A stretch of 64,000 nt of DNA from Streptomyces sp. NBC_01716 (GCF_036248275.1 NZ_CP109181.1:1054001-1118000); one strand, 5' to 3'. Shown: positions 50,613 through 60,261, counted from the stretch's first letter. Numbers and translations are program-made. Notes: generated by a model from the sequence alone, not told the origin.

Positions 50613-53255
50613 TCAGCGCGGTGGATGCGACGGCGAGTACCCGGGCGGGTATGTGGGTGGCACCGGCGGCAACTCGCCGGACCTCGGTGGCGGTGGCCGG
50701 CCCGGGACATGGGGGGTGGGCGGGCGGCCCGGCTGTCCCGGGATCTGTGTGTCGTGGCTGCCGCCGCCGGCCATGCGGTGCGACCAACGCAGCCAGCTCT
50801 GGAGCCAGTTGTTCGACCGTCCCACCAGCCGGGTGGCGACGGCGCCGCGCTGCTCGTCGGTCATCCGGCGCAGCACCACACCGATGGTCTGCCGGAGCAG
50901 GTCGTCGACCATGGCGTGCCATTCGCGGGAGGATCTGGTCAGGTCCCTGCGCCAGACGTAGAAGAGATCGGCGATGAACTCCGGCTGCGCGGCCATCCGG
51001 CCGATCTTGGCGTCGTCGGCGAAGTCCGCCTGAACGGCGGCCCGGTAGTGCTGCTGCAACACCGGTTCGCCGGTGGCGAGATACGACAGCGCGCCCGACT
51101 GGTAGAGCTCGTGCGGCGGGAGGGCGGCGAACCCGCGCGCCAGCAGGTACTGCACGCCGTCCCACAGCGGCCCGTCCACGGGCGAGGCGGCCCGCCGCAG
51201 GTCTCCCAGGCTGTCCACGACGTCCCTGGGCGCGCGGCTCGTCCGCGCGAAGTTGTCGGCGATGACGAGCAGTTGGGCGGTGGCGCGCTCCCGGCCCGTC
51301 AGCTCCGGCCGGCGGTGGACCGCGTGGGCGAAGTCGACCAGCTCACGGTCGAACCGTCCGGGCGCTGTGAGCCAGGCCAGGAACCGGGTGCCGAGATTGG
51401 CGGCGAGAACCGCCTCCGCGCCGCAAATGCGGAGGATACGCGGGAAGTCGGGCCGCTCCGGCTGGCCGGCGCCCCAGACGAGCCCCCACAGGGTCTCCAG
51501 CGTCGGCGGGTCGGTCGCGGCCGACACGGCGGCGCCCGGGGCCGGTTCGGCGAGTTTCGCGAACAGTTCGACACCGCGCAGGCGGTGCGGCGGCCCGCCC
51601 CACCGTACGGCCAGTTCGACCACACGCACGGATGGCGGGGCGATGTCGAGATGGGACCGTACCCACTCGCCGTGCGGCGACAGCAGCAACTCCCGCAGGA
51701 GATGGCTCCGTCGGCCCGCGGTCTCGACGGCGATCTTCGCGAGGACACGCCGGTTCAGCCCTTGGTGGCCCACGCTCTTCAGGACGGCGACCGCGTCCCC
51801 GCATTCAGGCATCCGGGGCTGGAGCAGAACGCGGACGAACCTGTTCACCGCGTCCTCGACGCCGGCGCCCTGAGGACCGTGCAGGACGAGCGCGAGATGC
51901 AGTGGTCCCGCCCAGGCGGAGACCGGGCCGCGCAGTCTGCGCCCGAGGCCCTTGTCGAAGCGGGGTCCGAACTCGGAACGCAGCGAGCGCTGCGCCGCCT
52001 CGCCGAGGGGCAGGCCGGCGAGCGGATCGTGCCGGAGCGCGGTGTCCTGGTCCAGCGCGGCGGAGAGCCGCCGCCGGGCGAGGGCGAGCGCCAGTGGGTC
52101 GGTGACACTCTCGGGACAGTGTTTGCCCAGCTCCTGGCAGACCCGGGTCAACTCCTCGACGGCCGGGGCTCCTTGGGCCTGGTCCTGGGCCGCCGAGGCG
52201 AGCGAGGCGACGACGGCGTGCAGGGACTCGCCCTGGAGCGCGGTGAACCCGTCCCCCGACCCCGCTCCCGTTCCCGGCCCCGTGCCCGTCCGCAGGAGTT
52301 GGGGCACGAGCGCCGCGAGGTCGAACGGATCGGGGGCCTCCTCCCCCGTGACGGGCGCCGACGAGCCGGACACCAGGGGTGCGGCGGCCGGTCCCGGCGG
52401 GGCTGTCTGGGCCGTCTGCGCCGTCGGGAAGGTGGCCGCCCCCGGTGTCGGCGGCGTGCCCGCCTGCCACAGCGCGGCCGTCAACTCGGCCCAGGGATCG
52501 GGGACGTACTCACTGCCCGGTCCCCCGAGACCGTCGTGGACCCGGTACAGATGCCCGACGAGCAGCGGATCGTGCCGGTCGAAGGAGGAATCGGGCCCGA
52601 TGCCGATGATCTGCTGCGGCGCCTCGTGCGGTTCGCCGGCGCCGGTGACGAACGTCAGTTCCCTGGCGCGGTGTTCGGGCAGGGAAGCGCAGGCGAGCGC
52701 GATCCAGCGGACGACCGTCTCCGGGTCCTGTTCGGCGATGACGATCTGCCGGCCGGCGGGGTCGGCCCAGAGGCGTCGTACGTCCGCGAGGAACGGCGCC
52801 ACGCGCGAGGACTGTTCCTGGGCGAAGCGCACGAGCATCTCGCGGCCGAAGTGCCCTTCCGGGACGGGCAGCGGGTCCCCGTGCCCGTCGGCCGGCCCCG
52901 GGGCGTCCCAGGACCGGGAGCGCCAGGTGTCGATCGGCCACATCCGGTCGAACCCGGCGGCGCCCGCGGGGAGATGCAGAACCTCGATGAACTGCCCCTG
53001 CCCGTCCGGGTGTTCACCGTCGGCACGGCCGTGACAGAGGAGACTGCCGCCGGCCGGGAGCCGGCTGCAACTCAAGACCCCGTGCGGAGTACGGCCATGG
53101 GTGAGGGCGAGGATCTGCTCCACCTGCGCGAGCAGATCGTCGAAGTCCCCGGCCTCACCCTCCGGCGGCGGCTCGGGCGACCGGAGCGGACGAAGCCGGA
53201 CGCTGCCGGTGTCCGGCTCCCGGTCGAGCAGGTAGCTGAGACGGCGGATGAGCAT
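50613..53255 (-). CDS. GTPase-associated protein 1-related protein
   Basis: 880 residues from the ATG at 53255. A start further upstream would be out of character. The N-terminal MLIRRLSYLLDREPDTGSVR begins a GAP1-N2-like domain (about 1-160). A middle all-helical region and a long helical C-terminal part (about 390-830) follow, ending in a Pro/Gly-rich tail. By resemblance it belongs with the GAP1 proteins defined in the Aravind group's survey of NTP-dependent conflict systems, which usually sit beside a TRAFAC-type GTPase. No GTPase gene is present here. The neighbouring vWA-PP2C-kinase triad shares strand and spacing (154-base gap). Confidence 0.75.
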   Translation of the reverse strand: MLIRRLSYLLDREPDTGSVRLRPLRSPEPPPEGEAGDFDDLLAQVEQILALTHGRTPHGVLSCSRLPAGGSLLCHGRADGEHPDGQGQFIEVLHLPAGAAGFDRMWPIDTWRSRSWDAPGPADGHGDPLPVPEGHFGREMLVRFAQEQSSRVAPFLADVRRLWADPAGRQIVIAEQDPETVVRWIALACASLPEHRARELTFVTGAGEPHEAPQQIIGIGPDSSFDRHDPLLVGHLYRVHDGLGGPGSEYVPDPWAELTAALWQAGTPPTPGAATFPTAQTAQTAPPGPAAAPLVSGSSAPVTGEEAPDPFDLAALVPQLLRTGTGPGTGAGSGDGFTALQGESLHAVVASLASAAQDQAQGAPAVEELTRVCQELGKHCPESVTDPLALALARRRLSAALDQDTALRHDPLAGLPLGEAAQRSLRSEFGPRFDKGLGRRLRGPVSAWAGPLHLALVLHGPQGAGVEDAVNRFVRVLLQPRMPECGDAVAVLKSVGHQGLNRRVLAKIAVETAGRRSHLLRELLLSPHGEWVRSHLDIAPPSVRVVELAVRWGGPPHRLRGVELFAKLAEPAPGAAVSAATDPPTLETLWGLVWGAGQPERPDFPRILRICGAEAVLAANLGTRFLAWLTAPGRFDRELVDFAHAVHRRPELTGRERATAQLLVIADNFARTSRAPRDVVDSLGDLRRAASPVDGPLWDGVQYLLARGFAALPPHELYQSGALSYLATGEPVLQQHYRAAVQADFADDAKIGRMAAQPEFIADLFYVWRRDLTRSSREWHAMVDDLLRQTIGVVLRRMTDEQRGAVATRLVGRSNNWLQSWLRWSHRMAGGGSHDTQIPGQPGRPPTPHVPGRPPPPRSGELPPVPPTYPPGYSPSHPPR

Positions 53256-53384
53256 GCCACATTCTGACCAGCCCTGTCGTCCGGCCGCAGGCGGTCCGCG
53301 AAGTTCGCCCGAGCCAGTACCCTTCCCGGCCGCCGCCCCGCACCGCGGCCCATGCCCCGACCGCACCCCGACGCGCGCCCCCGC

Positions 53385-54350
53385 CTACTGCTTGACCGCC
53401 CCCGAGTTCGCACTCCGTACGAAGTGCCGCTGGAAGGCGAAGAAGAGCAGCGCCACCGGGATGGTCGCCAGCAGCGCCGCCGTCAGCTTGAGCGGATACT
53501 GTGTCCCGCTGCTGAGGCTGCCGGAGACGAATGACGCGAGGCCGGTCGTCAGCGTCTGGTACTGCGGAGACTGGGTCGCGACCAGGAAGTGCGTGAACTC
53601 GTTCCACGATCCCTGGAACGACAGGATCGTCAGGGTGATCAGGGCGGGTTTGGCCATCGGCAGCACCACCGACCAGAAGGTGCGGAAGACACTGGCGCCG
53701 TCGATCCGGGCCGCCTCCTCCACCTCCCTGGGGATGGAGAGGAAAAACTGCCGCATGATGAACACCCCGGCCGCGTCCACCAGCAGGGGGACGATCATGC
53801 CGGCGTACGTGTCGAAGATGCCCAACTGGTTGAGGACGAGGAACTTCGGGATCAGCAGCACCACGCCGGGCACCGACATCACCGTCAGCAGCCCGTTGAA
53901 GAGCAGGTTGCGCCCGCGGAAGTCGAGCCGGGCCAGCGCGTAACCGGCCAGCGAGTCGAAGAAGACCCGGCCCGCGGTGATGAACAGGGTGACGAGGACG
54001 GAGTTGCCCAGCCAGGTGCTGAACGGCACGGCGTCCCCGGCGTCCCCGAGCCCGAACAGCCGCCGGTAGGACTCCAGCGAGAACGGGTTCGGCAGCAGGG
54101 ACAGCGGGTTGGCCGCCGCGTCCGGATCGGTCTTGAACGACGTCACGATCTGGATGGCGAACGGCAGCAGATACAGCAGCCCGACCGCCGTGAGCAGCAG
54201 ATAGAGAACGACGAGGAGGATCCGGCTGCCGGTGCTCCGCGGTGCGCGCGGCCCCGTGGTGGAGCTGCGGCTTGTCCGGGGCGCCCAGGTCCCGGGGTTC
54301 TTCGGCGTCGCCCGGCTCATCGAGGCCGGCGTGGTCGGCGGCGTACTCAT
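53385..54350 (-). CDS. Carbohydrate ABC transporter permease (MalG type)
   Basis: 321 residues from the ATG at 54350, which overlaps the other permease by four bases. Six hydrophobic helices follow a disordered basic N-terminus. The EAA loop reads PREVEEAARIDGASVFRTFW (about 207-226). It should pair with the MalF-type permease in import of an oligosaccharide. No ATPase gene is in the cluster, so a shared MsiK-like ATPase encoded elsewhere is expected, as is common in Streptomyces. Confidence 0.93.
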   Translation of the reverse strand: MSTPPTTPASMSRATPKNPGTWAPRTSRSSTTGPRAPRSTGSRILLVVLYLLLTAVGLLYLLPFAIQIVTSFKTDPDAAANPLSLLPNPFSLESYRRLFGLGDAGDAVPFSTWLGNSVLVTLFITAGRVFFDSLAGYALARLDFRGRNLLFNGLLTVMSVPGVVLLIPKFLVLNQLGIFDTYAGMIVPLLVDAAGVFIMRQFFLSIPREVEEAARIDGASVFRTFWSVVLPMAKPALITLTILSFQGSWNEFTHFLVATQSPQYQTLTTGLASFVSGSLSSGTQYPLKLTAALLATIPVALLFFAFQRHFVRSANSGAVKQ

Positions 54351-55522
54351 GAAGCCCTCCGGCGTACGGCCCCGATGCGCCTGCCCGCCCGGACCGGCTT
54401 GTCGCGGTCGCGCAGCAGCACACGCTGGATCAGGGTCATCACCATGATGATCGCCAGCAGGATGAAGGCGATGGCCGCGGCGCGGCCGTATTCGGAGTCC
54501 TGGAAGCCCGCGGTGTAGGAGAGGAAGGCGGGGGTGAGGGTGGTGTTGCCCGGGGCGCCCTGGCTCATCACGTACACGGCGTCGAAGATCTGCCAGCTGC
54601 CGATCAGGCCGAGCGTGACCACGAGGAAGATCACCGGCCGGAGCGCGGGGATGGTGACGTTGCGGAACGACTGCCAGCGGTTGGCGCCGTCCAGCAGGGC
54701 GGCCTCCTCCAGCTCCGCGGGCACGTCCTGCAGCGCGGCGAGGAAGATCAGCATGTAGGTGCCGGACGATGTCCATACGATCAGCGCGATGACGGTGCAC
54801 ATGGCGATGGAGGGTCCTGACAGCCAGTCCCACCAGGAGAGTCCGAGGAACCCGTTGGACGCGAGCGCCGCCGCCGGCTTGTCGGGGTCGACGATGCCGA
54901 GGCCGCCGAGCACCGTCCACACCAGGCCGTTGGCGTCGGTGAACCACTTCGGTCCGCTGATGCCGACCCACTTCAGCAGCGCGTTGACGGCGCCGCTGCC
55001 CTGGAACAGGAAAAGGAAGACGGTGGAGATGGCGATGGAGCTGGTCACCGAGGGGAAGTAGAAGATCGTCCGGAAGAGGCTCTTGCCCCTGACCCGGCGG
55101 CTGTTGACGGCCACGGCGAGCGCGAGGGCGAGGATCGTCTGGAGCGGTACGGCCAGCAGGACGAAGTAGAGGTTGTTGCGGACCGAGGTCATGAACAGCG
55201 TGCGGTCGAGGCCGTCGGTGGTCAGGACGTTGGAGTAGTTGTCGGTCCCGATGAAGTCGGCGGCGCCGGTGAAGGGGTTGGACTGCCCGTCCCAGTTGAG
55301 CAGGCTGACCCACAGGGCCATCCCGATGGGCAGCAGCAGGAACAGTCCGAGGACCAGCACCATCGGGCTGACGAAGAGCCAGCCCCACAGTCCTTGCCGG
55401 CCTTTGATGCCGGACGCGGACCCGCGGCCGGGTCGCCGGCCCTTGGCGCCGGCGCTCCCGCCGCCTCCTGCCGTGGCGGGCGGCGCCGCGACAGAACCGC
55501 TGCCGCTGCCGTACTGACTCAT
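54347..55522 (-). CDS. Carbohydrate ABC transporter permease (MalF type)
   Basis: 391 residues. A Gly/Ser-rich N-terminal about 40 residues precedes six helices. The EAA loop reads PAELEEAALLDGANRWQSF (about 279-297). An insert near 185-225 (with GLVWTVLGGLGIVDPDKP) is longer than usual. The gene is 74 bases downstream of the binding-protein gene on the minus strand. Confidence 0.93.
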   Translation of the reverse strand: MSQYGSGSGSVAAPPATAGGGGSAGAKGRRPGRGSASGIKGRQGLWGWLFVSPMVLVLGLFLLLPIGMALWVSLLNWDGQSNPFTGAADFIGTDNYSNVLTTDGLDRTLFMTSVRNNLYFVLLAVPLQTILALALAVAVNSRRVRGKSLFRTIFYFPSVTSSIAISTVFLFLFQGSGAVNALLKWVGISGPKWFTDANGLVWTVLGGLGIVDPDKPAAALASNGFLGLSWWDWLSGPSIAMCTVIALIVWTSSGTYMLIFLAALQDVPAELEEAALLDGANRWQSFRNVTIPALRPVIFLVVTLGLIGSWQIFDAVYVMSQGAPGNTTLTPAFLSYTAGFQDSEYGRAAAIAFILLAIIMVMTLIQRVLLRDRDKPVRAGRRIGAVRRRAS

Positions 55523-55596
55523 GGTCTTTCTCTCTCCTCCTGCACCCGCCGGGACCGTCCGTCCCGGCGGGTGTCGTACACGGTGGGACCGGCCCG

Positions 55597-56838
55597 TCAG
55601 CCGTTGCTCTTCAGGACCTGCTCACCGTTGGTCTGCAGATCGCCGAGGATCTTCTTGGGGTCGGCCTTCGCCAGCCCGGCCAGATCCGTGTCGAACTGGT
55701 CGAGCACCTTGGTGAAGCCGGGCAGAGTGACCGGGCCCTGGGCGTAGGCGGAGCCGTCCACAAACGCCTTGTCCTGCGGGTGCTGCTTCTCGTACGTCGC
55801 CAGTGCGCTGGTACGCGAGGGCATCACGCCGTACGCGTCGGCGAACTCCACCTGCTGCTCGGCGGTGGTGAAGGACTCGACGAGCGAGACGGCCGCGTCG
55901 CGGTGGGCGCTCTTGCTGGCGATGCCCCAGCAGGTGCTGAAGGAGAGCGTGCCCTGGCCCGACGGGCCCTCGGGCAGCGGGACGACCTGGTAGTCGACGT
56001 CCGGGTAGTCGTTGGTCATGGCGCCGGTCAGCCAGTTGCCCTCGATGGTCATGGCGGCCTTCTGCGCGCCGAACGCCTCGCCGCCCCAGCCCGCGTCGAC
56101 CTGCTTGGGGTAGGTGAGCACACCGTCGTCGAGCAGCTTCTTCACATACGTCAGCGCCTCGACGTTCTCGGGGCTGTCGGCCGTGATCTCGGTCTGGTCG
56201 GCGTTGGTGATCCAGCCGCCGGCCTGCTTGAGGAAGGGGCCGAGCTGGTTGTACGAGCTGTTGACGACGAGGCCGCTGACCTTGTCGCCGGTGAGCTTCT
56301 TCGCGACCTTCGTCAGATCGTCCCAGGTCTTGGGGTGGTCGGCCTCGGTGAGTCCGGCGGCCTTCCACATCTTGGTGTTGATCGCCAGGCCGAGGGTGGA
56401 GCTGTCCTTGGGCGCGCAGACGAACTTGTCCTCGTAGCTGAAGGAGTTGCGCAGCGTGGCGGAGAAGTCCTCCTTGTCGCTGAGCTTGTCGCCGTACGCG
56501 TACAGGGAGTTGCCCTTGGCGTAGTTGGCGAAGACGGACGAGCCGACGTAGAAGACGTCCGGCGGCTTGCCGCCGGCCAGCGCCTGGCCGAGCTGCTGGT
56601 CCAGGTTCTGCGCCGGTACGACGGTGACGGTGTTGCCGGTCTTCTTCGCCCAGGCCGCGGCCGCGGCCTTGACGGCGTTCGTCTCGGCGTCGCCGGAGGA
56701 GCCGATCATCACGGTCAGCTTCTGCTTGCCGGAGCTGTCCTGTTCGGCGTCGCCGTCGCTGCCGAAGTCGGACGAACATCCGGCTATGAGGAGCGCGCCG
56801 CACACTGCGGCGGCGGTCGCGGCTCTGTTCTTCTTCAT
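55597..56838 (-). CDS. Extracellular sugar-binding lipoprotein (MalE type)
   Basis: 413 residues with MKKNRAATAAAV and lipobox LLIAGC (cysteine near residue 20). The mature domain has the type-1 extracellular solute-binding pattern (KLTVMIGSSGDAETNAVKAA start, FEGNW-like AMTIEGNWL in the middle, and FSTCWGIASKSAHRDAA). The ligand is probably an alpha-glucan or another oligosaccharide, judged from the neighbouring debranching-type enzyme and esterase. Confidence 0.92.
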   Translation of the reverse strand: MKKNRAATAAAVCGALLIAGCSSDFGSDGDAEQDSSGKQKLTVMIGSSGDAETNAVKAAAAAWAKKTGNTVTVVPAQNLDQQLGQALAGGKPPDVFYVGSSVFANYAKGNSLYAYGDKLSDKEDFSATLRNSFSYEDKFVCAPKDSSTLGLAINTKMWKAAGLTEADHPKTWDDLTKVAKKLTGDKVSGLVVNSSYNQLGPFLKQAGGWITNADQTEITADSPENVEALTYVKKLLDDGVLTYPKQVDAGWGGEAFGAQKAAMTIEGNWLTGAMTNDYPDVDYQVVPLPEGPSGQGTLSFSTCWGIASKSAHRDAAVSLVESFTTAEQQVEFADAYGVMPSRTSALATYEKQHPQDKAFVDGSAYAQGPVTLPGFTKVLDQFDTDLAGLAKADPKKILGDLQTNGEQVLKSNG

Positions 56839-56946
56839 CTGCTTCTCTCTCCAGCTGTCACTGTCGGGGACGTGCTGTCGGGGTCTTCGGGGACGGGGGG
56901 CGGATCAGTGCGAGGGGGGGTGGGGGCGGGGGGCGGCGAAAGGGGG

Positions 56947-57996
56947 TCAGGGCCGGTGCTCGGCCGACGAGCTCTCCCTGACGATCAGTTCGGGTGTCAG
57001 CAGCACGCGCTCCGGCGCGGCGGCCGGGTCCTTGATGCGGGCCATGAGGATCCGCGTGCAGGCCCGGCCGACCTCGTCCAGCGGCTGGCGAAGGCTGCTG
57101 AGACTCGGCGAGAGGAGACGGGCGGCGGGTGAGTCGTCGAAGCCGACCACCGCCACGTCACGCCCCGGACTGAGCCCGGCGTCCCGCAGCGCGCGGTAGC
57201 AGCCGAGCGCCAGGGTGTCGCTGGCCGCCACCACGGCGGTGGCGCGGCCCACGACGCGGGCGACCGCGGTACGGGCGGCGTCCACCTCGTCCACGGACGA
57301 CACCCGCAGGTCGCGGACAGGCAGGTCGTGTCTGCGCATCGCCTCGCGCCAGCCGCCGGCACGGTCGTCACCGACGCCCGAGCCGCGTGGCCAGCCCAGG
57401 AAGGCGATCTTCCGGTGTCCGGCCGCCACCAGCTGGTCGACGGCGGCGGCGGTGCCGTGCGCACCGTCCACGTCGACCCAGTCGCCGGTGTCCTTCGCCG
57501 ACCACCGGCCGAACGCGACGAACGGGACCCCTTTCTTGTGCAGCCAGGCCGGCCGCTTGTCGCCGCGGTAGGTGTTGTTGAGGACGAACCCGTCGACCGA
57601 GTGCTCCCGCAGCAACTCGTCGTAGCGTTCGGCCTCGTCGTCGGCGCCGAGGAGCGCGGCGAAGAGCAGGATGCGGTATCCGGCCTGGTCCGCCGAGTCC
57701 GACAGCGCGTGCAGGAAGTGGTCGGACACGGGCGTCGAGAGGCCCGGGGGCGTGGGCTGGACGCCGTATCCGATCAGCCGGCTGGAGCGCGTACGCAGTG
57801 AGCGGGCGGCCTGGTGGGGCCGGTAGTCCAGCTCGTCCAGCGCCTCGCGGACCCGCTTCAGGGTGCCGGGCGCCAGGAGTTCGGGCGAGTTCAGCGCGTT
57901 GGAGACCGTCTGTGTGGACACTCCGGCCCGCTGGGCCACGAGGGCCAGGGTGACCGGCCCTGACTTGCGCCCGCCTGCCGATGTCGTACGTGCCAC
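56947..57996 (-). CDS. LacI-family transcriptional regulator
   Basis: 349 residues from a GTG at 57996. The helix-turn-helix (about 16-65) reads TLALVAQRAGVSTQTVSNALN. The sensor domain contains a FDDSPAARLLSPSLSSLRQP segment. It is divergent from the debranching-enzyme gene and upstream of the binding-protein gene in the same direction. Two related palindromes lie between the divergent starts (58053-58118), the expected place for its operators. Confidence 0.93.
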   Translation of the reverse strand: MARTTSAGGRKSGPVTLALVAQRAGVSTQTVSNALNSPELLAPGTLKRVREALDELDYRPHQAARSLRTRSSRLIGYGVQPTPPGLSTPVSDHFLHALSDSADQAGYRILLFAALLGADDEAERYDELLREHSVDGFVLNNTYRGDKRPAWLHKKGVPFVAFGRWSAKDTGDWVDVDGAHGTAAAVDQLVAAGHRKIAFLGWPRGSGVGDDRAGGWREAMRRHDLPVRDLRVSSVDEVDAARTAVARVVGRATAVVAASDTLALGCYRALRDAGLSPGRDVAVVGFDDSPAARLLSPSLSSLRQPLDEVGRACTRILMARIKDPAAAPERVLLTPELIVRESSSAEHRP

Positions 57997-58052
57997 CTAC
58001 GGCCTCCGTTCCACGCACGGCTGCCGCTCGAAATGCGGCGCCGCATCTGCAA

Positions 58053-58118
58053 TGGATCGATAAAACTCTTTCCCGTGGCAGGTTGGCAAGGGTTAAGGTG
58101 ATTTTAGATCGATCCAAA
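58053..58118. promoter_or_regulatory. Pair of candidate LacI-family operators
   Basis: TTTAGATCGATCCAAA at 58103-58118 is a 14/16 palindrome centred on GATCGATC, 20 bases before the GTG of the glycosidase gene. A related, inverted site, TTTATCGATCCATT on the minus strand, lies at 58053-58066, on the regulator's side. A further perfect palindrome ATGCGGCGCCGCAT is at 58033-58046. The two AT-rich sites share the TCGATCCA core and probably bind the adjacent repressor. Confidence 0.6.
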
Positions 58119-58137
58119 TCACGAGAGGCGCCACACA

Positions 58138-60261
58138 GTGAACACGGTCGTCCAGGGAAACCCCGCCGGTCAGCAGCCCCCCGGGGACGTCGTCGCCGAG
58201 GGCCTGCAGCCCTTCCTGCACGACGTCTGCACCACGCTCTACGCGCCCAGCCTGGTGCTGTCCCGGCCGGCCGGCGACATCGCCGGCGGGGCCGACGGGT
58301 TCTTCCACGGCGACCGGCGGCTGCTCTCCGGGCTCTCCGTCCGGGCGGAGGGAGTGCCGGTCCTGTCCGTGAGCAACACCCTGGCCGCCGCCGACAGGAC
58401 GGCCTTCCGCTCCGTACTGCGCGGTATCGGCGAGCACACCGCCGACCCGGCGGTCACCCTGCACCGCGTGCGCACGGTCGAACCGGGAGTGCTGCGCGAG
58501 GAGTTGGAGATCGCGAACGCGGGGGTGAAGGAGATACGGCTGGAGGTCGTCGTCGGCGCCGCCAGCGACCTGGTCAGCATGAACGACGTGAAGTCCGGCC
58601 GCCGTTCGGATCCGCTGCCCGCCGGTGTCGAGGACGGCGCGCTGGTGTGGCGCGAGGACGGGATCGCTGTCCGGCTGCACGCCTCGTCCGGCTCCCCGCG
58701 GATCGACGCCGGCGCGGGCGAACTGCGCTTCGAAGTGGCGCTGGCGGCACGTGAGTCGTGGCGTACGACGCTGGAGTGCACCGTCACCGACGACGAACCT
58801 CTCCGGTTCCCGGCCGTGGCGCGCGACGCCGTGCCGTGGTCACCGGCCGGGCTGCGCAGCGCCGATCACCGCATGGACCACTTCTTCGCCCGGTCCGTCG
58901 GCGATCTGGAGCGGCTGCTGCTGTCCGATCCCGAACACCCGGAGGACCAGTTCCTGGCCGCGGGGTCACCCTGGTTCCTGACCCTGTTCGGCCGTGACTC
59001 GCTGTGGGCGGCGCGCATGCTGCTGCCGCTCGGCAGCGACCTGGCGGCGGGCACCCTCCGCACTCTTGCCCGCCGCCAGGGCACCACCACCGACGCCCGC
59101 ACCGACGAACAGCCCGGCAAGATCCTGCACGAAGTACGCCGCGAGGGGCAGCGGCTCAACGAGGGCGCGTCCCTGCCGCCGGTCTACTACGGCACGGTCG
59201 ACGCCACCCCGCTCTGGGTGATCCTGCTGCACGACGCGTGGCGCTGGGGCATGGACCCCGAGCAGGTACGCGATCTTCTGCCGCACGCCGAGGCGGCCCT
59301 GGAGTGGCTGGCGACGTACGGCGACGCGGACGGCGACGGTCTGCTGGAGTACATCGACGTCTCCGGTCTCGGGCTCGCCAACCAGGGCTGGAAGGACTCC
59401 GGCGACTCCATCCGCTGGCGCGACGGCCGGCTCGCCGAGGCCCCGATCGCGCTGTGCGAGGTCCAGGCGTACGGGTACGAGGCGGCGATGGGCGGCGCGG
59501 CTCTGCTGCGCGCGTTCGGCCGGCCCGGCGCCGAGCGCTGGGAGGAGTGGGCGAACAGGCTCAAGCGCCGGTTCCGGGAGAGCTTCTGGGTCGAGGACGA
59601 GACGGGCCGTTATCCGGCCGTGGCACTCGACGCCGCCAAACGCCCGGTGGACTCGGTCACTTCGGGCTTCGGGCATCTGCTGGGCACGGGCCTCCTGGAC
59701 GAGGAGGAGAGCGCGCTGCTGGCGGCGCGGCTGGCCGGGCCCGAGCTGAACTCCGGTTTCGGACTGCGTACGTTGAGTACGGAATCCACCGGTTTCAACC
59801 CCTTCGGCTATCACATCGGTTCGATCTGGCCGCACGACACCGCCATCGCCGTGCACGGCCTCGTCCGGGCGGGTTTCCCCGCGGAGGCCGCCTCGCTCGC
59901 CGACGGTCTGGTCGCCGCGTCCGCGGCGTTCGACGGCCGGCTGCCCGAACTGTTCGCCGGTCACGGCTCGGCCGCCGACAGTGTGCCCGCCCCGTATCCG
60001 GCGTCGTGCCGACCGCAGGCCTGGTCGGCGGCGTCCGCCGTCGCGCTGCTCACGGCCGCGCTCGGTCTTGAGGCCGATGTGCCGGCGGGCACGCTGCGTG
60101 TCTCGCCGGGGGCCGCCGATGGCATCGGGCCGCTGCGGCTGACCGGTCTGCGGGTGGCGGGCGCGCCCCTGGCCGTTGAGGTCGACACGACGGGCCGGGT
60201 CCGGGTGGAGGCCCCGGACACCCTGACGGTGCACGGTGCCTGGGCCGTGTCTTCGAAGTAG
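58138..60261 (+). CDS. Glycogen-debranching/amylo-alpha-1,6-glucosidase-like glycoside hydrolase
   Basis: 707 residues from a GTG with GAGAGG upstream. The N-terminal beta domain (about 1-240) is the debranching-enzyme N-terminal type (FLHDVCTTLYAPSLVLSRPA, then GFFHGDRRLLSGL). An (alpha/alpha)6 catalytic domain (about 260-640) has TLFGRDSLWAARMLLPLG, EYIDVSGLGLANQGWKDSGD and YHIGSIWPHDTAIAV, with acidic residues in the expected loops. No signal peptide, so it acts inside on an imported oligosaccharide. The last six residues and the stop codon lie in the terminal repeat of a MITE (60240-60420), so its original C-terminus may have been altered. Confidence 0.9.
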   Translation: MNTVVQGNPAGQQPPGDVVAEGLQPFLHDVCTTLYAPSLVLSRPAGDIAGGADGFFHGDRRLLSGLSVRAEGVPVLSVSNTLAAADRTAFRSVLRGIGEHTADPAVTLHRVRTVEPGVLREELEIANAGVKEIRLEVVVGAASDLVSMNDVKSGRRSDPLPAGVEDGALVWREDGIAVRLHASSGSPRIDAGAGELRFEVALAARESWRTTLECTVTDDEPLRFPAVARDAVPWSPAGLRSADHRMDHFFARSVGDLERLLLSDPEHPEDQFLAAGSPWFLTLFGRDSLWAARMLLPLGSDLAAGTLRTLARRQGTTTDARTDEQPGKILHEVRREGQRLNEGASLPPVYYGTVDATPLWVILLHDAWRWGMDPEQVRDLLPHAEAALEWLATYGDADGDGLLEYIDVSGLGLANQGWKDSGDSIRWRDGRLAEAPIALCEVQAYGYEAAMGGAALLRAFGRPGAERWEEWANRLKRRFRESFWVEDETGRYPAVALDAAKRPVDSVTSGFGHLLGTGLLDEEESALLAARLAGPELNSGFGLRTLSTESTGFNPFGYHIGSIWPHDTAIAVHGLVRAGFPAEAASLADGLVAASAAFDGRLPELFAGHGSAADSVPAPYPASCRPQAWSAASAVALLTAALGLEADVPAGTLRVSPGAADGIGPLRLTGLRVAGAPLAVEVDTTGRVRVEAPDTLTVHGAWAVSSK

